Origin: Parazoarcus communis
GTDB lineage: Bacteria; Pseudomonadota; Gammaproteobacteria; Burkholderiales; Rhodocyclaceae
Direction of reading: 5' to 3'
Length of the DNA stretch: 64,000 nt
NCBI RefSeq assembly: GCF_003111665.1
Contig: NZ_CP022188.1
Location: 1,488,001-1,552,000 of the forward strand
The position numbers and the translations under genes are program-made. Positions 53,415 to 62,054 of this stretch are shown here, one piece after another. The notes below the pieces were generated by a model. The model saw only the letters and a program-made list of their open reading frames with translations, made no database searches and was not told the DNA's origin. How positions within the stretch are numbered: position 1 is the first letter of the stretch; each line of letters begins with the position of its first letter.

Positions 53415-54155
53415 ATGACGATCCCCTATGACACGATTCTCTTCGCTGCCCTCATCATCACTTCGGCCTTCGCAGTCTTCGGACTCACGGGGTTCGGGTC
53501 ATCGATTGTGGCGGTGCCCTTTCTCGCGCAGTTCTTCCCGCTGCACTTCGTGGTGCCGCTCATGGCCTTGCTCGAGCCGTGTGTGGCACTGCTGTTCGGG
53601 ACTCGAAACCACCGGGCGGTGAGCAGGCCCGAGATTCTGCGCATGCTGCCGTTCCTGCTGTGCGGCATGGCGGTTGGAAGCATCGTGCTTGTGACCGTGC
53701 CCGAACAGATCCTTCTGTTTGGGCTGGGCGGCTTCGTGCTTGCCTACGTGTGCTGGACACTGCTGTCGAAGCCAGGCGAGCAGCTGGCTTCCGCCGCCTG
53801 GGCCGCACCAAGCGGCCTGGTCGGCGGCATGTTCAGCGCCGTGTTCGGCACCGGCGGGCCGGTCTATGTGATGTATCTGGCGCGTCGGCTGCGCGACAAG
53901 GACACTCTTCGTGCCACCATCGCGATCGCCATACTGCTGAGCGGCCTGGTGCGTCTGGGCATTTTTTCAGTGTCGGACCTGTACCACAGTGAAGTGTTGT
54001 GGCTGGCTGCAATGCTCATCCCGTGCGCCTTGTTCGGCCTCTACGCCGGGACCTTGCTGTACCGGCGGCTGCCCGCCCGCAGGGTCGTGCATGCAGTCTA
54101 TGTCGTCCTTGTGGTTGGCGGACTGAACCTGATTGTCCGTGCCGCCGGGATGTGA
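53415..54155 (+). CDS. TauE/SafE (TSUP) family membrane protein
   Basis: The 246-residue protein has about eight spans and two TSUP repeats: GLTGFGSSIVAVPFLAQFFP near the N-terminus and GLVGGMFSAVFGTGGPVYVMY after the centre. The family exports or imports sulfite, sulfonates and other organic anions. It follows the flavoprotein gene by 51 bp and may be co-transcribed, adding a possible anion exchange step. Confidence 0.85.
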   Translation: MTIPYDTILFAALIITSAFAVFGLTGFGSSIVAVPFLAQFFPLHFVVPLMALLEPCVALLFGTRNHRAVSRPEILRMLPFLLCGMAVGSIVLVTVPEQILLFGLGGFVLAYVCWTLLSKPGEQLASAAWAAPSGLVGGMFSAVFGTGGPVYVMYLARRLRDKDTLRATIAIAILLSGLVRLGIFSVSDLYHSEVLWLAAMLIPCALFGLYAGTLLYRRLPARRVVHAVYVVLVVGGLNLIVRAAGM

Positions 54156-54234
54156 CGCACACGCCCTGTCTCAAGCCTTGTTCGTGCGCGCATCGCGTTC
54201 TGTCTTGCCACTTCTGTTCTGTCTGACCTGAGCC

Positions 54235-54263
54235 ACGCCCATTGCCGACCCGGCAATGGGCGT
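54235..54263. terminator. Bidirectional terminator hairpin between convergent genes
   Basis: ACGCCCATTGCC (54235-54246) and GGCAATGGGCGT (54252-54263) form a perfect 12-bp stem with a five-base loop between the TauE and aldehyde dehydrogenase stops. Confidence 0.6.
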
Positions 54264-54273
54264 GAGCGTTTGA

Positions 54274-55743
54274 TCAGCCCAGTCCGCCCTCGCAGACGTA
54301 CTTGATGTGCTGGTAGTCGGCAAGACCATGCACCGAGCCCTCGCGGCCATAACCGGACTCCTTGACGCCACCGAAGGGTCCGGCCTCTGAGGCCACCCCA
54401 CCCTCGTTGACGCCGACGATGCCCGTCTCCAGCGCCTTGGTCACGCGCCAGATCCGCTTCGCGTCGTTGGTGTAGAAGTAGGCCGCGAGGCCGTAGGAGG
54501 TGTCGTTGGCGAGTGCGATCACGTCTGCTTCGTCGCTGAATCGTGTCACCGCCACCACCGGGCCGAAGGTCTCTTCGCATGCGCAGGCCATCGTTGCGTC
54601 CGCGTCGGTGAGCAGCGTGGGGGCGTAGAACTGCGGCCCAAGTTCCGTGAGGCGACGTCCGCCGCTCACCAGGCGTGCGCCCTTGGCCAGGGCGTCGGCC
54701 ACATGGGCCTCGATCTTGGCCACTGCACGTTCATTGATCATCGGGCCGATCTGGGAATCTGCCTGCGCAGCCGGGCCGACCTTCAAGGCCTCGATGCGCG
54801 CGCGAAGCCGGCTCATGAACGCGTCGTGCACCGACGCATGGACGAAGACCCGGTTCGGGGAGACGCAGGTCTGACCGCCATTGCGGAACTTGGAAACCAT
54901 CAGGCCCTGGACTGCCGCATCCAGATCCGCATCCTCGAAGACGATGAAGGGGGCGTTGCCGCCGAGCTCGAGCGAGACCTTCTTGAGCGTATCGGCCGAG
55001 CGGCGCGCCAGATGCTTGCCGACGGCGGTGGAGCCCGTGAAGCTGATCTTGCGCACACGCGGATCGTCGAGCCAGGCGTCCACGACCTCGGGGGTGCGAT
55101 CGCGCGACGCGGTGACGATGTTCAGCACACCCGCCGGGAAGCCTGCTTCTGCAGCGAGCCCGACCAGGGCCAGCGCGCTCAGGGGTGCGTCCTCCGCCGG
55201 CTTGCACACCACAGTGCAGCCCGCGGCCAGCGCCGGCGCGATCTTGCGCGCGATCATCGCCGCCGGAAAGTTCCACGGGGCCACCGCGGCGACGACGCCG
55301 ACCGGTTCCCGCAGCGCCAGCATGCGCCGCCCCGGGACCGGAGCGGGAATGACATCGCCGTTGGCGCGCGTGGCTTCTTCGGCAAACCACTCGATGTAGC
55401 TGGCCGCGTACATGACTTCGGCGATTGCCTCGGCCAGCGGCTTGCCCTGCTCACGCGACAGAATGCGGCCGAGGTCGGTCTTGTGAGCGACGACGAGATC
55501 GTTCCAGCGCTTCAGGCATTGCGCACGTTCCTTCGCCGGTACCTCGCACCACGTGGCAAAGGCCGCATGCGCAGCATCCGCCGCGGCGCGCGCATCCGTG
55601 GCCCGCCCGTCGGGCACTTGCGCGACCAGGCTCCCGTCGGCCGGATTGGTGACGTCGAGCACACGGTCGCAGTCGGACAACCACTTTCCGTCAATGTAAT
55701 GGGCGCTGCGTTGCAGCTGCGGATTCTCGAGGGCCAGCGTCAT
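54274..55743 (-). CDS. gabD: Succinate-semialdehyde dehydrogenase
   Basis: The 489-residue protein from ATG 55743 (AGGAGAC before it) is a full aldehyde dehydrogenase: APWNFPAAMIARKIAPALAAG, FTGSTAVGKHL, Glu in [10 protein letters not shown] and Cys in NGGQTCVSPNR. It matches the GabD pattern in YIDGKWL and the GYGREGSVHGLADYQHIKYV end. Next to a 4-hydroxybutyrate dehydrogenase gene and a TRAP transporter, it should oxidise succinate semialdehyde to succinate. Confidence 0.88.
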   Translation of the reverse strand: MTLALENPQLQRSAHYIDGKWLSDCDRVLDVTNPADGSLVAQVPDGRATDARAAADAAHAAFATWCEVPAKERAQCLKRWNDLVVAHKTDLGRILSREQGKPLAEAIAEVMYAASYIEWFAEEATRANGDVIPAPVPGRRMLALREPVGVVAAVAPWNFPAAMIARKIAPALAAGCTVVCKPAEDAPLSALALVGLAAEAGFPAGVLNIVTASRDRTPEVVDAWLDDPRVRKISFTGSTAVGKHLARRSADTLKKVSLELGGNAPFIVFEDADLDAAVQGLMVSKFRNGGQTCVSPNRVFVHASVHDAFMSRLRARIEALKVGPAAQADSQIGPMINERAVAKIEAHVADALAKGARLVSGGRRLTELGPQFYAPTLLTDADATMACACEETFGPVVAVTRFSDEADVIALANDTSYGLAAYFYTNDAKRIWRVTKALETGIVGVNEGGVASEAGPFGGVKESGYGREGSVHGLADYQHIKYVCEGGLG

Positions 55744-55860
55744 GCGTGTCTCCTGTGCGCCGGTCGCGGCCGGCGAGATGTTGTGAATGGAAATTTCATG
55801 CGTTGAAGGCACCATCAGCTACGGCGGCCTCAGCCGCCGCAGTTGATGGTGCGGGAAGCA

Positions 55861-57141
55861 TCAGTTGACGCTCAGACCGAGCGACAGCCAGGGCACGAAG
55901 GCGATGAGCAGCCACGCGATGACCAGACCGACCATGTACATCACCGCGAAGCGCACCAGCTTGGAGTAGGGGATACCGGTGACGCCGCTGGCGACGAACA
56001 GGTTGAGGCCAAATGGCGGGGTGATGAAGCCGATGGCGGCGCCGACGAGGAAGATCACCGAAAAATGCACCGGATCGACACCCGTCGCGACGGCGATGGG
56101 CGCCAGGATGGGGGCGAAGATCACCGTTACCGGGAGGCTTTCGAGAATGCAGCCTGCGGCCATGACGATTGCCATGCACACCAGCAGCACCACCGTATCG
56201 CCGCTTCCGAACCAGGCGATGAAGGCCGCCACGGTGTCGGCCACACCCAGCAGGCCGAACACCTGCTGCATGACGATGGACACGGCGATCATCGGCGCCA
56301 GCATGCCGGTGAGCTGACCCGAGCGCAGCAGAATGTCAGGCAGGGCTTTCCACTTGATCTCGCGGGTAATCAGCAGGCCCGCGACCAGGCAGAAGCCGAC
56401 CGTGATCGCTGCGGCTTCGGTCGGCGAGAAGATGCCCGAGTAGATGCCGAAGATGACGATGAAGATGGCAAAGAAGCCGAGGTAAGCCTGCCGTGCCGTG
56501 CGGAACACGCGCTTCATGTCGAGCGGCGTGACCGAACCCCAGCCATTCTTCCTGCACATCCACCAGCACACCACCTGCATCGCGATGACCATCAGCATGC
56601 CCGGCATGATGCCGGCAAGAAACAGGTCGGAGATCGACAGGTTCATCAGGAACCCGTACACGATGAAAATGATCGAGGGCGGGATGATGATGCCGACGGT
56701 ACCCCCGGCAGCGGCCGTGGCGGCGGCGAAGCGGGTGTCGTAGCCGTCCTTCACCAGGAGCGGATGCATGATGCCGCCGATGGTCGCGGTGGTTGCCGAG
56801 TTCGAGCCGGAGATGGCGGCAAACAGGCCGCAGGAGCCGATTGTGGCCAGCCCGAGGCCGCCGCGCATCCAGCTCAGGCATGCGTGAGCGAAGTTGGCCA
56901 GCCGGGTTGCAATGCCCGCCGAGGCAATCAGGTCGCCCGTCAGGATGAAGAGCGGTAGCGACAGCAGGCCGAAGAAGTTCAGACCCTCGAACAGGGTGAC
57001 GCCAATATTGGCGAGGGTGAAATCGATGACGAGCGAAACGCCCGTGACCCACAAGGCGATGACCAGGAAGATCGGCACGCCGACGAGGAAGAGACCGACG
57101 ACGCCCAGCGTGACCAGGGTAATGAGTAATGAGTTGTCCAT
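55861..57141 (-). CDS. dctM: TRAP transporter large membrane subunit
   Basis: The 426-residue protein has about 12 spans and the DctM pattern: SNSATTATIGGIMHPLLVKDGYD, AAGGTVGIIIPPSIIFIVYG and the C-terminal PPFGLNLFVASGVTG. It forms the substrate channel with DctQ. It starts 9 bp after dctQ and lies before the succinate-semialdehyde dehydrogenase gene on the same strand. Confidence 0.93.
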   Translation of the reverse strand: MDNSLLITLVTLGVVGLFLVGVPIFLVIALWVTGVSLVIDFTLANIGVTLFEGLNFFGLLSLPLFILTGDLIASAGIATRLANFAHACLSWMRGGLGLATIGSCGLFAAISGSNSATTATIGGIMHPLLVKDGYDTRFAAATAAAGGTVGIIIPPSIIFIVYGFLMNLSISDLFLAGIMPGMLMVIAMQVVCWWMCRKNGWGSVTPLDMKRVFRTARQAYLGFFAIFIVIFGIYSGIFSPTEAAAITVGFCLVAGLLITREIKWKALPDILLRSGQLTGMLAPMIAVSIVMQQVFGLLGVADTVAAFIAWFGSGDTVVLLVCMAIVMAAGCILESLPVTVIFAPILAPIAVATGVDPVHFSVIFLVGAAIGFITPPFGLNLFVASGVTGIPYSKLVRFAVMYMVGLVIAWLLIAFVPWLSLGLSVN

Positions 57142-57150
57142 GATGATTCC

Positions 57151-57684
57151 TCAGTCGCCGCCGATGGTCTGAATATCAACCATGAAGGGTTCACGCCGGC
57201 GGAAGCGTCCGATGTCTTCGTACAGATTCTGCAAGGCGCGAAACATCAGCAGGATCCAGCCAACCGGCGTCGCGAGATAGAACCACCATTGCATGACGTT
57301 GTCCGTGCCCTGCACGATGGAGAAGTTGTCATAGGCGAGCTGAGTCTGTTCGATGGTGAACCAGGCAACGATGGAGCCGAAGCCGATCCACAGGATGGTG
57401 TCGAGCCACATCATGGCGAACTGCATGCCGTAAGGCATGCGCAGGCGAAAGTCGTTGAACACCAGGTGCGTGCGCTTCTTGACGTTGTACGCACAGCCGA
57501 CCCACGCCACCCACAGGAAAAGGTAAATGGGGATCGAGGTGCTCCATGGAATCTGGGTACTGAAGACATAGCGTTCGAAGACCGCATACACGATGATCAG
57601 GGCCATGCTGGAGTATGCGATCAGGATGAGTGTGCGTTCGGTGTTGCGGTCAAGCCACCGAAGTAGCGCCATCAGGTAGGACAT
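57151..57684 (-). CDS. dctQ: TRAP transporter small membrane subunit
   Basis: The 177-residue protein has four predicted spans and the DctQ pattern (RYVFSTQIPWSTSIPIYLFLW, VGCAYNVKKRTHLVFNDFRLR). It couples the binding protein to DctM. It is separated from dctP by an 84-bp gap holding a perfect 11-bp hairpin. Confidence 0.9.
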   Translation of the reverse strand: MSYLMALLRWLDRNTERTLILIAYSSMALIIVYAVFERYVFSTQIPWSTSIPIYLFLWVAWVGCAYNVKKRTHLVFNDFRLRMPYGMQFAMMWLDTILWIGFGSIVAWFTIEQTQLAYDNFSIVQGTDNVMQWWFYLATPVGWILLMFRALQNLYEDIGRFRRREPFMVDIQTIGGD

Positions 57685-57714
57685 TGGAGTGGCTCCAGAA
57701 ACACGACGGTGAAC

Positions 57715-57741
57715 GCCGACCCCGCACTGGGCGGGGTCGGC
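57715..57741 (-). terminator. Intercistronic hairpin between dctP and dctQ
   Basis: GCCGACCCCGC and GCGGGGTCGGC form a perfect 11-bp stem with a five-base loop (ACTGG on the plus strand). No T run follows, so it is more likely an attenuator or a 3' stabiliser that keeps dctP mRNA in excess of the membrane subunits. Confidence 0.6.
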
Positions 57742-57768
57742 AGTCTGTTATCTGCGGGCTTGCGCCAG

Positions 57769-58995
57769 TCAGGCGGTCTGCCACCAGCGGCGGGCCTGGA
57801 CGTCGGCTACTGCGGTGTTCTTCGGGATCTCGCGCGCGATGTCGAAGATTTCCTTGTACACATCCTGGCCACCCGACATCTTGGACAGACGCTCGCGCCA
57901 CTCTTCCCACGGCTTCGGGTTGTACTCGGGCGAGCACATCTTTTCGGCCTTGAGAATTTCCGCGTCGGAGAGCGTGGCCACACGCACCTTGTTCTTGCCG
58001 AACACGGTGTCCGGGCCGGGATTGGCCTCGGCGCCGACGACTTCGATCAGTGCCTTTTCCTGCTCACGCTGGGTGTATTGCTGGGCGGCGAACGATGTTT
58101 CCATCACCACGTCCTGCAGGTTCGATGGCAGCTTCTCGAAGGTCTTGTTGTTCATCGCGGTGTGGTCCGTACCGCAGAAGAATTTCAGATCCACCGCCTG
58201 CGACAGCACGGGCGCCATGTTGGCGTAGGCGGCTGCGCCCATCCAGGTTTCTGCGCCATCGATCAGGCCTTGCTTGAGGCCGTCGAGGGTCTCTTCCCAG
58301 GAGATCGGCACCGGGTTGAGGTTCATCAGCTGCATCGCGATGCGCCCGAGCTGGGTGCCGGTGACGCGGTTCTTGGTGCCGGCGAGCTGCTCCACGCTGG
58401 TGATCAGCGGCGCGTCGGCGAATTTCTTGCCCAGCATGATGCCGCGCAGTTCGCAGTGGCTGAACAGGACCTGGATGTTGTGACGCTTGCGCATCGGCTC
58501 GCGGAACAGCTTTTCGCTCTTCGGGTGATAGAGGAAGTAGTGCTGTGCGGCGCGCGACGGGAACATGTACGCGAAGTCGAGCACGTTGTAATACGGTGCG
58601 GCGCCAGCCGAGTTCTGCGTGCTGGCAGAGAACAGGTCGATGATGCCCTGCTGGGTTTTCTTCACGCAGTCGAGCTGGTTGCAGATGGCGTTGCTGCCGA
58701 TGAAGTCGATCTTGAGCGCGCCGTTGCTGCGCTGTTCGAGTTCTCGCGCGAACCACAGCTGACCCGATTCCTGGATCTTCAGGTTCTCTTCGTTGAACCC
58801 GGCTGCGCCAAACTTGAGTGTATACAGCGGGGTGCTGGCGTTGCGTGCGTCGGCCGTTTGCGATGCGGCCCTTGCCAGACCACTGAGTGTGAGCGGCCCT
58901 GCGAAGCTGGAGGCGGCGATAACGGTGGACGTCAATCCATATCGGCCGGCAATGCGAAAGAATCCACGGCGATCGATCGGTGTGTCTTTTGCCAT
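57769..58995 (-). CDS. dctP: TRAP transporter substrate-binding protein
   Basis: The 408-residue protein begins with a Tat-type signal (RRGFFR at 9-14, then a hydrophobic stretch). The mature part has the DctP-type pattern, with the conserved Arg-containing segment GTKNRVTGTQLGRIAMQLM and GLKQGLIDGAETW. It binds a small organic acid; context suggests 4-hydroxybutyrate or a C4 acid. AGGAGACAC precedes the ATG. Tat export is common in this subgroup. Confidence 0.9.
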   Translation of the reverse strand: MAKDTPIDRRGFFRIAGRYGLTSTVIAASSFAGPLTLSGLARAASQTADARNASTPLYTLKFGAAGFNEENLKIQESGQLWFARELEQRSNGALKIDFIGSNAICNQLDCVKKTQQGIIDLFSASTQNSAGAAPYYNVLDFAYMFPSRAAQHYFLYHPKSEKLFREPMRKRHNIQVLFSHCELRGIMLGKKFADAPLITSVEQLAGTKNRVTGTQLGRIAMQLMNLNPVPISWEETLDGLKQGLIDGAETWMGAAAYANMAPVLSQAVDLKFFCGTDHTAMNNKTFEKLPSNLQDVVMETSFAAQQYTQREQEKALIEVVGAEANPGPDTVFGKNKVRVATLSDAEILKAEKMCSPEYNPKPWEEWRERLSKMSGGQDVYKEIFDIAREIPKNTAVADVQARRWWQTA

Positions 58996-59154
58996 TTGAG
59001 TGTCTCCTCTAGGTGGCGGGTGGACATAAGAGCCCCATGAAGTGCTGGGCTTATAGTCATTTTTTTGCTTCAGGGCTACCGCAGCGATCCAGTTCTTGGT
59101 TGCGCGACTGATTCGTGCGCTGCGGTGATCGGCGAAGTTCCGCCGGAATTTGCG

Positions 59155-60321
59155 TTACATGGATGCGTGGAGCATGTGCCGGTAGTCGTCCGCTGATGCG
59201 AGGCGGGGGTTCAGCTTGTGACAGTGATCGGCCAGTGCGCCGTCGATCACGCGGTTGAAGCAACCGATCTCGACCCCCATGGCCGCGAGCCCGCTGGGCA
59301 GGCCGAGTTGCCGGTTCATGGCCTTGATGGTCTCGCCAAGTGCGTGTGCGGCATGCTCGGCCGATTGCATCTGCCCCAGCCCCATGGCTGCCGCCATGCG
59401 CTCAAGACGACGCTCCCGCACCACCGATTCAGCCTGCGCGTTGAACTGGATCACGGCAGGAAGGAACATGGCGTTGAGGGTGCCGTGGTGCAATCCGGGG
59501 TTCACGCCGCCAAGACTGTGGCTGAGCGAATGGACGCAGCCCAGGCCTTTTTGAAATGCCAGCCCGCCCTGCATCGACGCGCTCATCATCTGCAGCCTTG
59601 CCTCGACGTTTCCGCCATCAAGGGTCGCGGTCGCAATGTTTGCCCAGCCTCGCTCCAGCCCATCGAGGGCGATGCCGTCGGCTGGCGGATTGAATGCGGG
59701 CGCCATGAAGGCCTCCATGCAATGCGCGATGGCATCCATGCCGGTGGCCGCGGTCAGGGACGGCGGCAGGCCGAGCGTGAGGTCCGGATCGAGAATCGCC
59801 AGTTTGGGCATCAGGTGCCACGAATGAAAGCCCAGTTTGCGTCCGTCCTCGACGATCACGATGGCGCCTCGCGCCACTTCGCTGCCGGTGCCTGCAGTGG
59901 TGGGTATCGCGATGACCGGCCAGACACGATCGGTGATCAGGGGCGAGCCGCCCTCGATTGTGGCGTAGCGCGAGAGAGGACCCTCGTGCGTTGCTGCGAT
60001 GGCGGTGCCCTTGGCGCAATCGATCGACGAGCCCCCACCCAGCGCAATCAGGCCATCACATTTGTGCTCTCGCGCAACCGCCAGCGCCTCGCGCACGGCG
60101 GCCTCCGTCGGGTTGGACGGTGTAGCGTCGAAAACGGCCACATGCTCGACGCCTCTGAGCTCATCAAGCGCGCGGTCGACCAGTCCCGCGGCGCGAACGC
60201 CTGCATCGGTCACAAGCAGTGGACGCTTCATGCCGATGCTTGCACAGCCGGTCGCAAGGTGCCGCAGTGCGCCGGCTTCAAGCTCCATCGTGTTGAGGTA
60301 TCGAATCTGGGCCATCTTCAT
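59155..60321 (-). CDS. gbd: 4-hydroxybutyrate dehydrogenase (iron-containing alcohol dehydrogenase)
   Basis: The 388-residue protein is a group III alcohol dehydrogenase: GGGSSIDCAKG for NAD, PTTAGTGSEVARGAIVI, and metal ligands in ATGMDAIAHCMEAF, GLGCVHSLSHSLGG and GLHHGTLNA. Long segments, such as GRKLGFHSWHL and ADGIALDGLERGW, match the Cupriavidus gamma-hydroxybutyrate dehydrogenase as I recall it. It oxidises 4-hydroxybutyrate to succinate semialdehyde. GGAGACA precedes ATG 60321, and an ATG two codons on is also possible. Confidence 0.85.
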   Translation of the reverse strand: MKMAQIRYLNTMELEAGALRHLATGCASIGMKRPLLVTDAGVRAAGLVDRALDELRGVEHVAVFDATPSNPTEAAVREALAVAREHKCDGLIALGGGSSIDCAKGTAIAATHEGPLSRYATIEGGSPLITDRVWPVIAIPTTAGTGSEVARGAIVIVEDGRKLGFHSWHLMPKLAILDPDLTLGLPPSLTAATGMDAIAHCMEAFMAPAFNPPADGIALDGLERGWANIATATLDGGNVEARLQMMSASMQGGLAFQKGLGCVHSLSHSLGGVNPGLHHGTLNAMFLPAVIQFNAQAESVVRERRLERMAAAMGLGQMQSAEHAAHALGETIKAMNRQLGLPSGLAAMGVEIGCFNRVIDGALADHCHKLNPRLASADDYRHMLHASM

Positions 60322-60602
60322 TGTCTCCGGAACAAGTTAGGTAAATGGTCAGGCTGCGCAGCGCTGCGGGCTGACATCGAGGCTGACCATTGGAATGAGG
60401 CAATCTGCGGACGAGGCTTGAGGCGAGCTGTCGTGACAACGTCTGCTGCTTGGTCCAGGCATGAAGCCGCCCGCTTCCAGGGCGCGCCAGGCGGTGACCT
60501 TGAGAGTATCGGTATTTCTTCTCACACGCTTATCGCTCTGTGCATTGCCGGTTCATCTCTGTGCGCTTTGTGCCAACGTGTGCATTGTGGAATCCTGTCT
60601 AT

Positions 60603-60628
60603 GAAAACAAAAGCTAGTCTTTGTTTTC
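60603..60628. promoter_or_regulatory. Inverted repeat, candidate LysR operator
   Basis: GAAAACAAA-AGCTAGTC-TTTGTTTTC is a perfect 9-bp dyad with an 8-bp spacer, 32 bp before the LysR start in the 338-bp divergent region (60322-60659). Its size and place suit binding by that regulator. Confidence 0.5.
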
Positions 60629-60659
60629 CTTAGGTAAAGAATCGCTTTATTATTGTACG

Positions 60660-61583
60660 ATGCCTTCCATTCGCACTTTCAAGACCTTTCTCGCTGTGGC
60701 CCGCCACGGCACGTTTGCCGCCGCCGGCAAGGAGATCGGCCTGACGGCCGCTGCTGTTGGCCTGCAGATCCGTGGCCTGGAAGAGGAGCTCGATCAGGTG
60801 CTGTTCGACCGCGGGCCGCGATCCGTCGTGCTCAACGTGGCGGGGCGCAACATCATTCCGGAGATCGAGGAACTCGTGCTGCGCTACGAAGCGCTGGTCG
60901 CCGGGGGCGACAGCGACGAACTGTCGGGCACGGTCGTCATGGGAGCCCTGGTGTCGGCCCTGATGGGCGCCTTCGCCGACGCCCTGTGGAGCGTCAAGCG
61001 CGAGCATCCGCAGCTGAAAGTGCGCCTGTTCGCCGGCATGTCGAGCGACTTTGCGTACAAGGTGGAGCACGGCGAGATCGATGCCGCGGTCGTCACCCAG
61101 TCGCCCCGATCGCTGCCCACCAGCCTCATCTGGACGCCCCTCTACACCGAGCCGATGGTGCTGATCGTGCCGCGCCAGCCCCATTTCACGCTGCCGGACA
61201 CGCCACTGGACATCCTGCGCCGTGCCCCCTTCATCCGCTTCGACCGCCATACCTGGACCGGCGATCTGGTCAAGGACGTACTCAGCCAGTGCAAGGTGAA
61301 GGCGTGCGACGAGATGGAGCTCAACTCCGTAGAGGCCATTGTCGAGATCGTGCGCCAGGGCTTTGGCGTTTCCATCGTGCCGCAGCTGACCAACGTGCAT
61401 TGGGAGCGCGACCAGGACCTCAGCGTCATCCCCTTGCCCGGCATCGAAGTCGAGCGGCGGGTAGGTCTGCTCGAGCGCACACGCCATGGCCGCATGCGCT
61501 TCACCGCGGCAATCAAGGAATACTTCCGCGAGGGGGGGCCACGTGTCGCCCCGCGTCAGAAATTATCCAGTCGCGCGCGTTGA
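60660..61583 (+). CDS. LysR-family regulator of the 4-hydroxybutyrate cluster
   Basis: The 307-residue protein has the N-terminal HTH (TFKTFLAVARHGTFAAAGKEIGLTAAAVGLQIRGLE) and a periplasmic-binding-like effector domain. ATG 60660 gives the normal LysR N-terminus, MPSIRTFKTF; no good ribosome site is visible. It is divergent from gbd, so it probably activates gbd, dctPQM and gabD in response to a C4 compound. Confidence 0.86.
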   Translation: MPSIRTFKTFLAVARHGTFAAAGKEIGLTAAAVGLQIRGLEEELDQVLFDRGPRSVVLNVAGRNIIPEIEELVLRYEALVAGGDSDELSGTVVMGALVSALMGAFADALWSVKREHPQLKVRLFAGMSSDFAYKVEHGEIDAAVVTQSPRSLPTSLIWTPLYTEPMVLIVPRQPHFTLPDTPLDILRRAPFIRFDRHTWTGDLVKDVLSQCKVKACDEMELNSVEAIVEIVRQGFGVSIVPQLTNVHWERDQDLSVIPLPGIEVERRVGLLERTRHGRMRFTAAIKEYFREGGPRVAPRQKLSSRAR

Positions 61584-61962
61584 ATATCAGCCAGGGGCTC
61601 TGACGAGGCTGCAGTGCCGGGGCTGCCTTCCAGCGCAGTCCAGCGGCGCTGTTCCGGGTTTCCTTTGCGCGCCGATCCTTCCGAGTTTGCTCCGCTCGCG
61701 TGGGGCCGATTGTCTCCGAGACTCAGGCGCCGGTCTTGTGTCGGAGATATTGTCTCAACGTCAGTTGGGACCGAGGGAGTTGCCTGGGTGAAAGCGCTGC
61801 GATACGTTCGTTGTCAGAGATGCCCGCATGCTGTAGCGAGTATTTTCAATAGTTTGCCGAGCTCAGCAGTCACGGAACGGAAGGGCTACGATCAGAAATA
61901 GCGGGTGAGGTCAGAATGTGACTGGTCACGGCATCGTCACGATTTGGGCGCAGCGTGGGCAC
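61584..61962. other. Gap after the LysR gene
   Basis: The 379 bp hold no convincing gene or RNA. It is the chromosomal side of the tRNA fragment described next. Confidence 0.4.
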
Positions 61963-62001
61963 CAAAACAAAATGGGTCAGGCCGATATGACCTAACCCAT
62001 T
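61963..62001 (-). terminator. Terminator downstream of the tRNA-Arg 3' end
   Basis: On the minus strand AATGGGTTAGG (62001-61991) and CCTGACCCATT (61981-61971) pair with one mismatch and are followed by TTGTTTT. It begins eight bases after the CCA end and is the terminator expected behind a real tRNA gene. Confidence 0.7.
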
Positions 62002-62009
62002 GAAAAATA

Positions 62010-62054
62010 TGGCGCGCCCGAGACGATTCGAACGTCCGACCCCTGCCTTCGGAG
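62010..62054 (-). tRNA. 3' half of tRNA-Arg(CCG), attachment-site remnant
   Basis: The minus strand reads CTCCGAAG (anticodon loop with CCG at 62052-62050), then the variable loop, a T arm of GGACG-TTCGAAT-CGTCT, acceptor strand CGGGCGC, G73 and encoded CCA. The 5' half is absent: the bases that should pair with the anticodon stem (CTGCC expected) read GAAGT. It is thus a 45-nt 3' fragment, as left at the far end of an element integrated into a tRNA gene. The element would lie to the right. It is not a functional tRNA. Confidence 0.75.
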
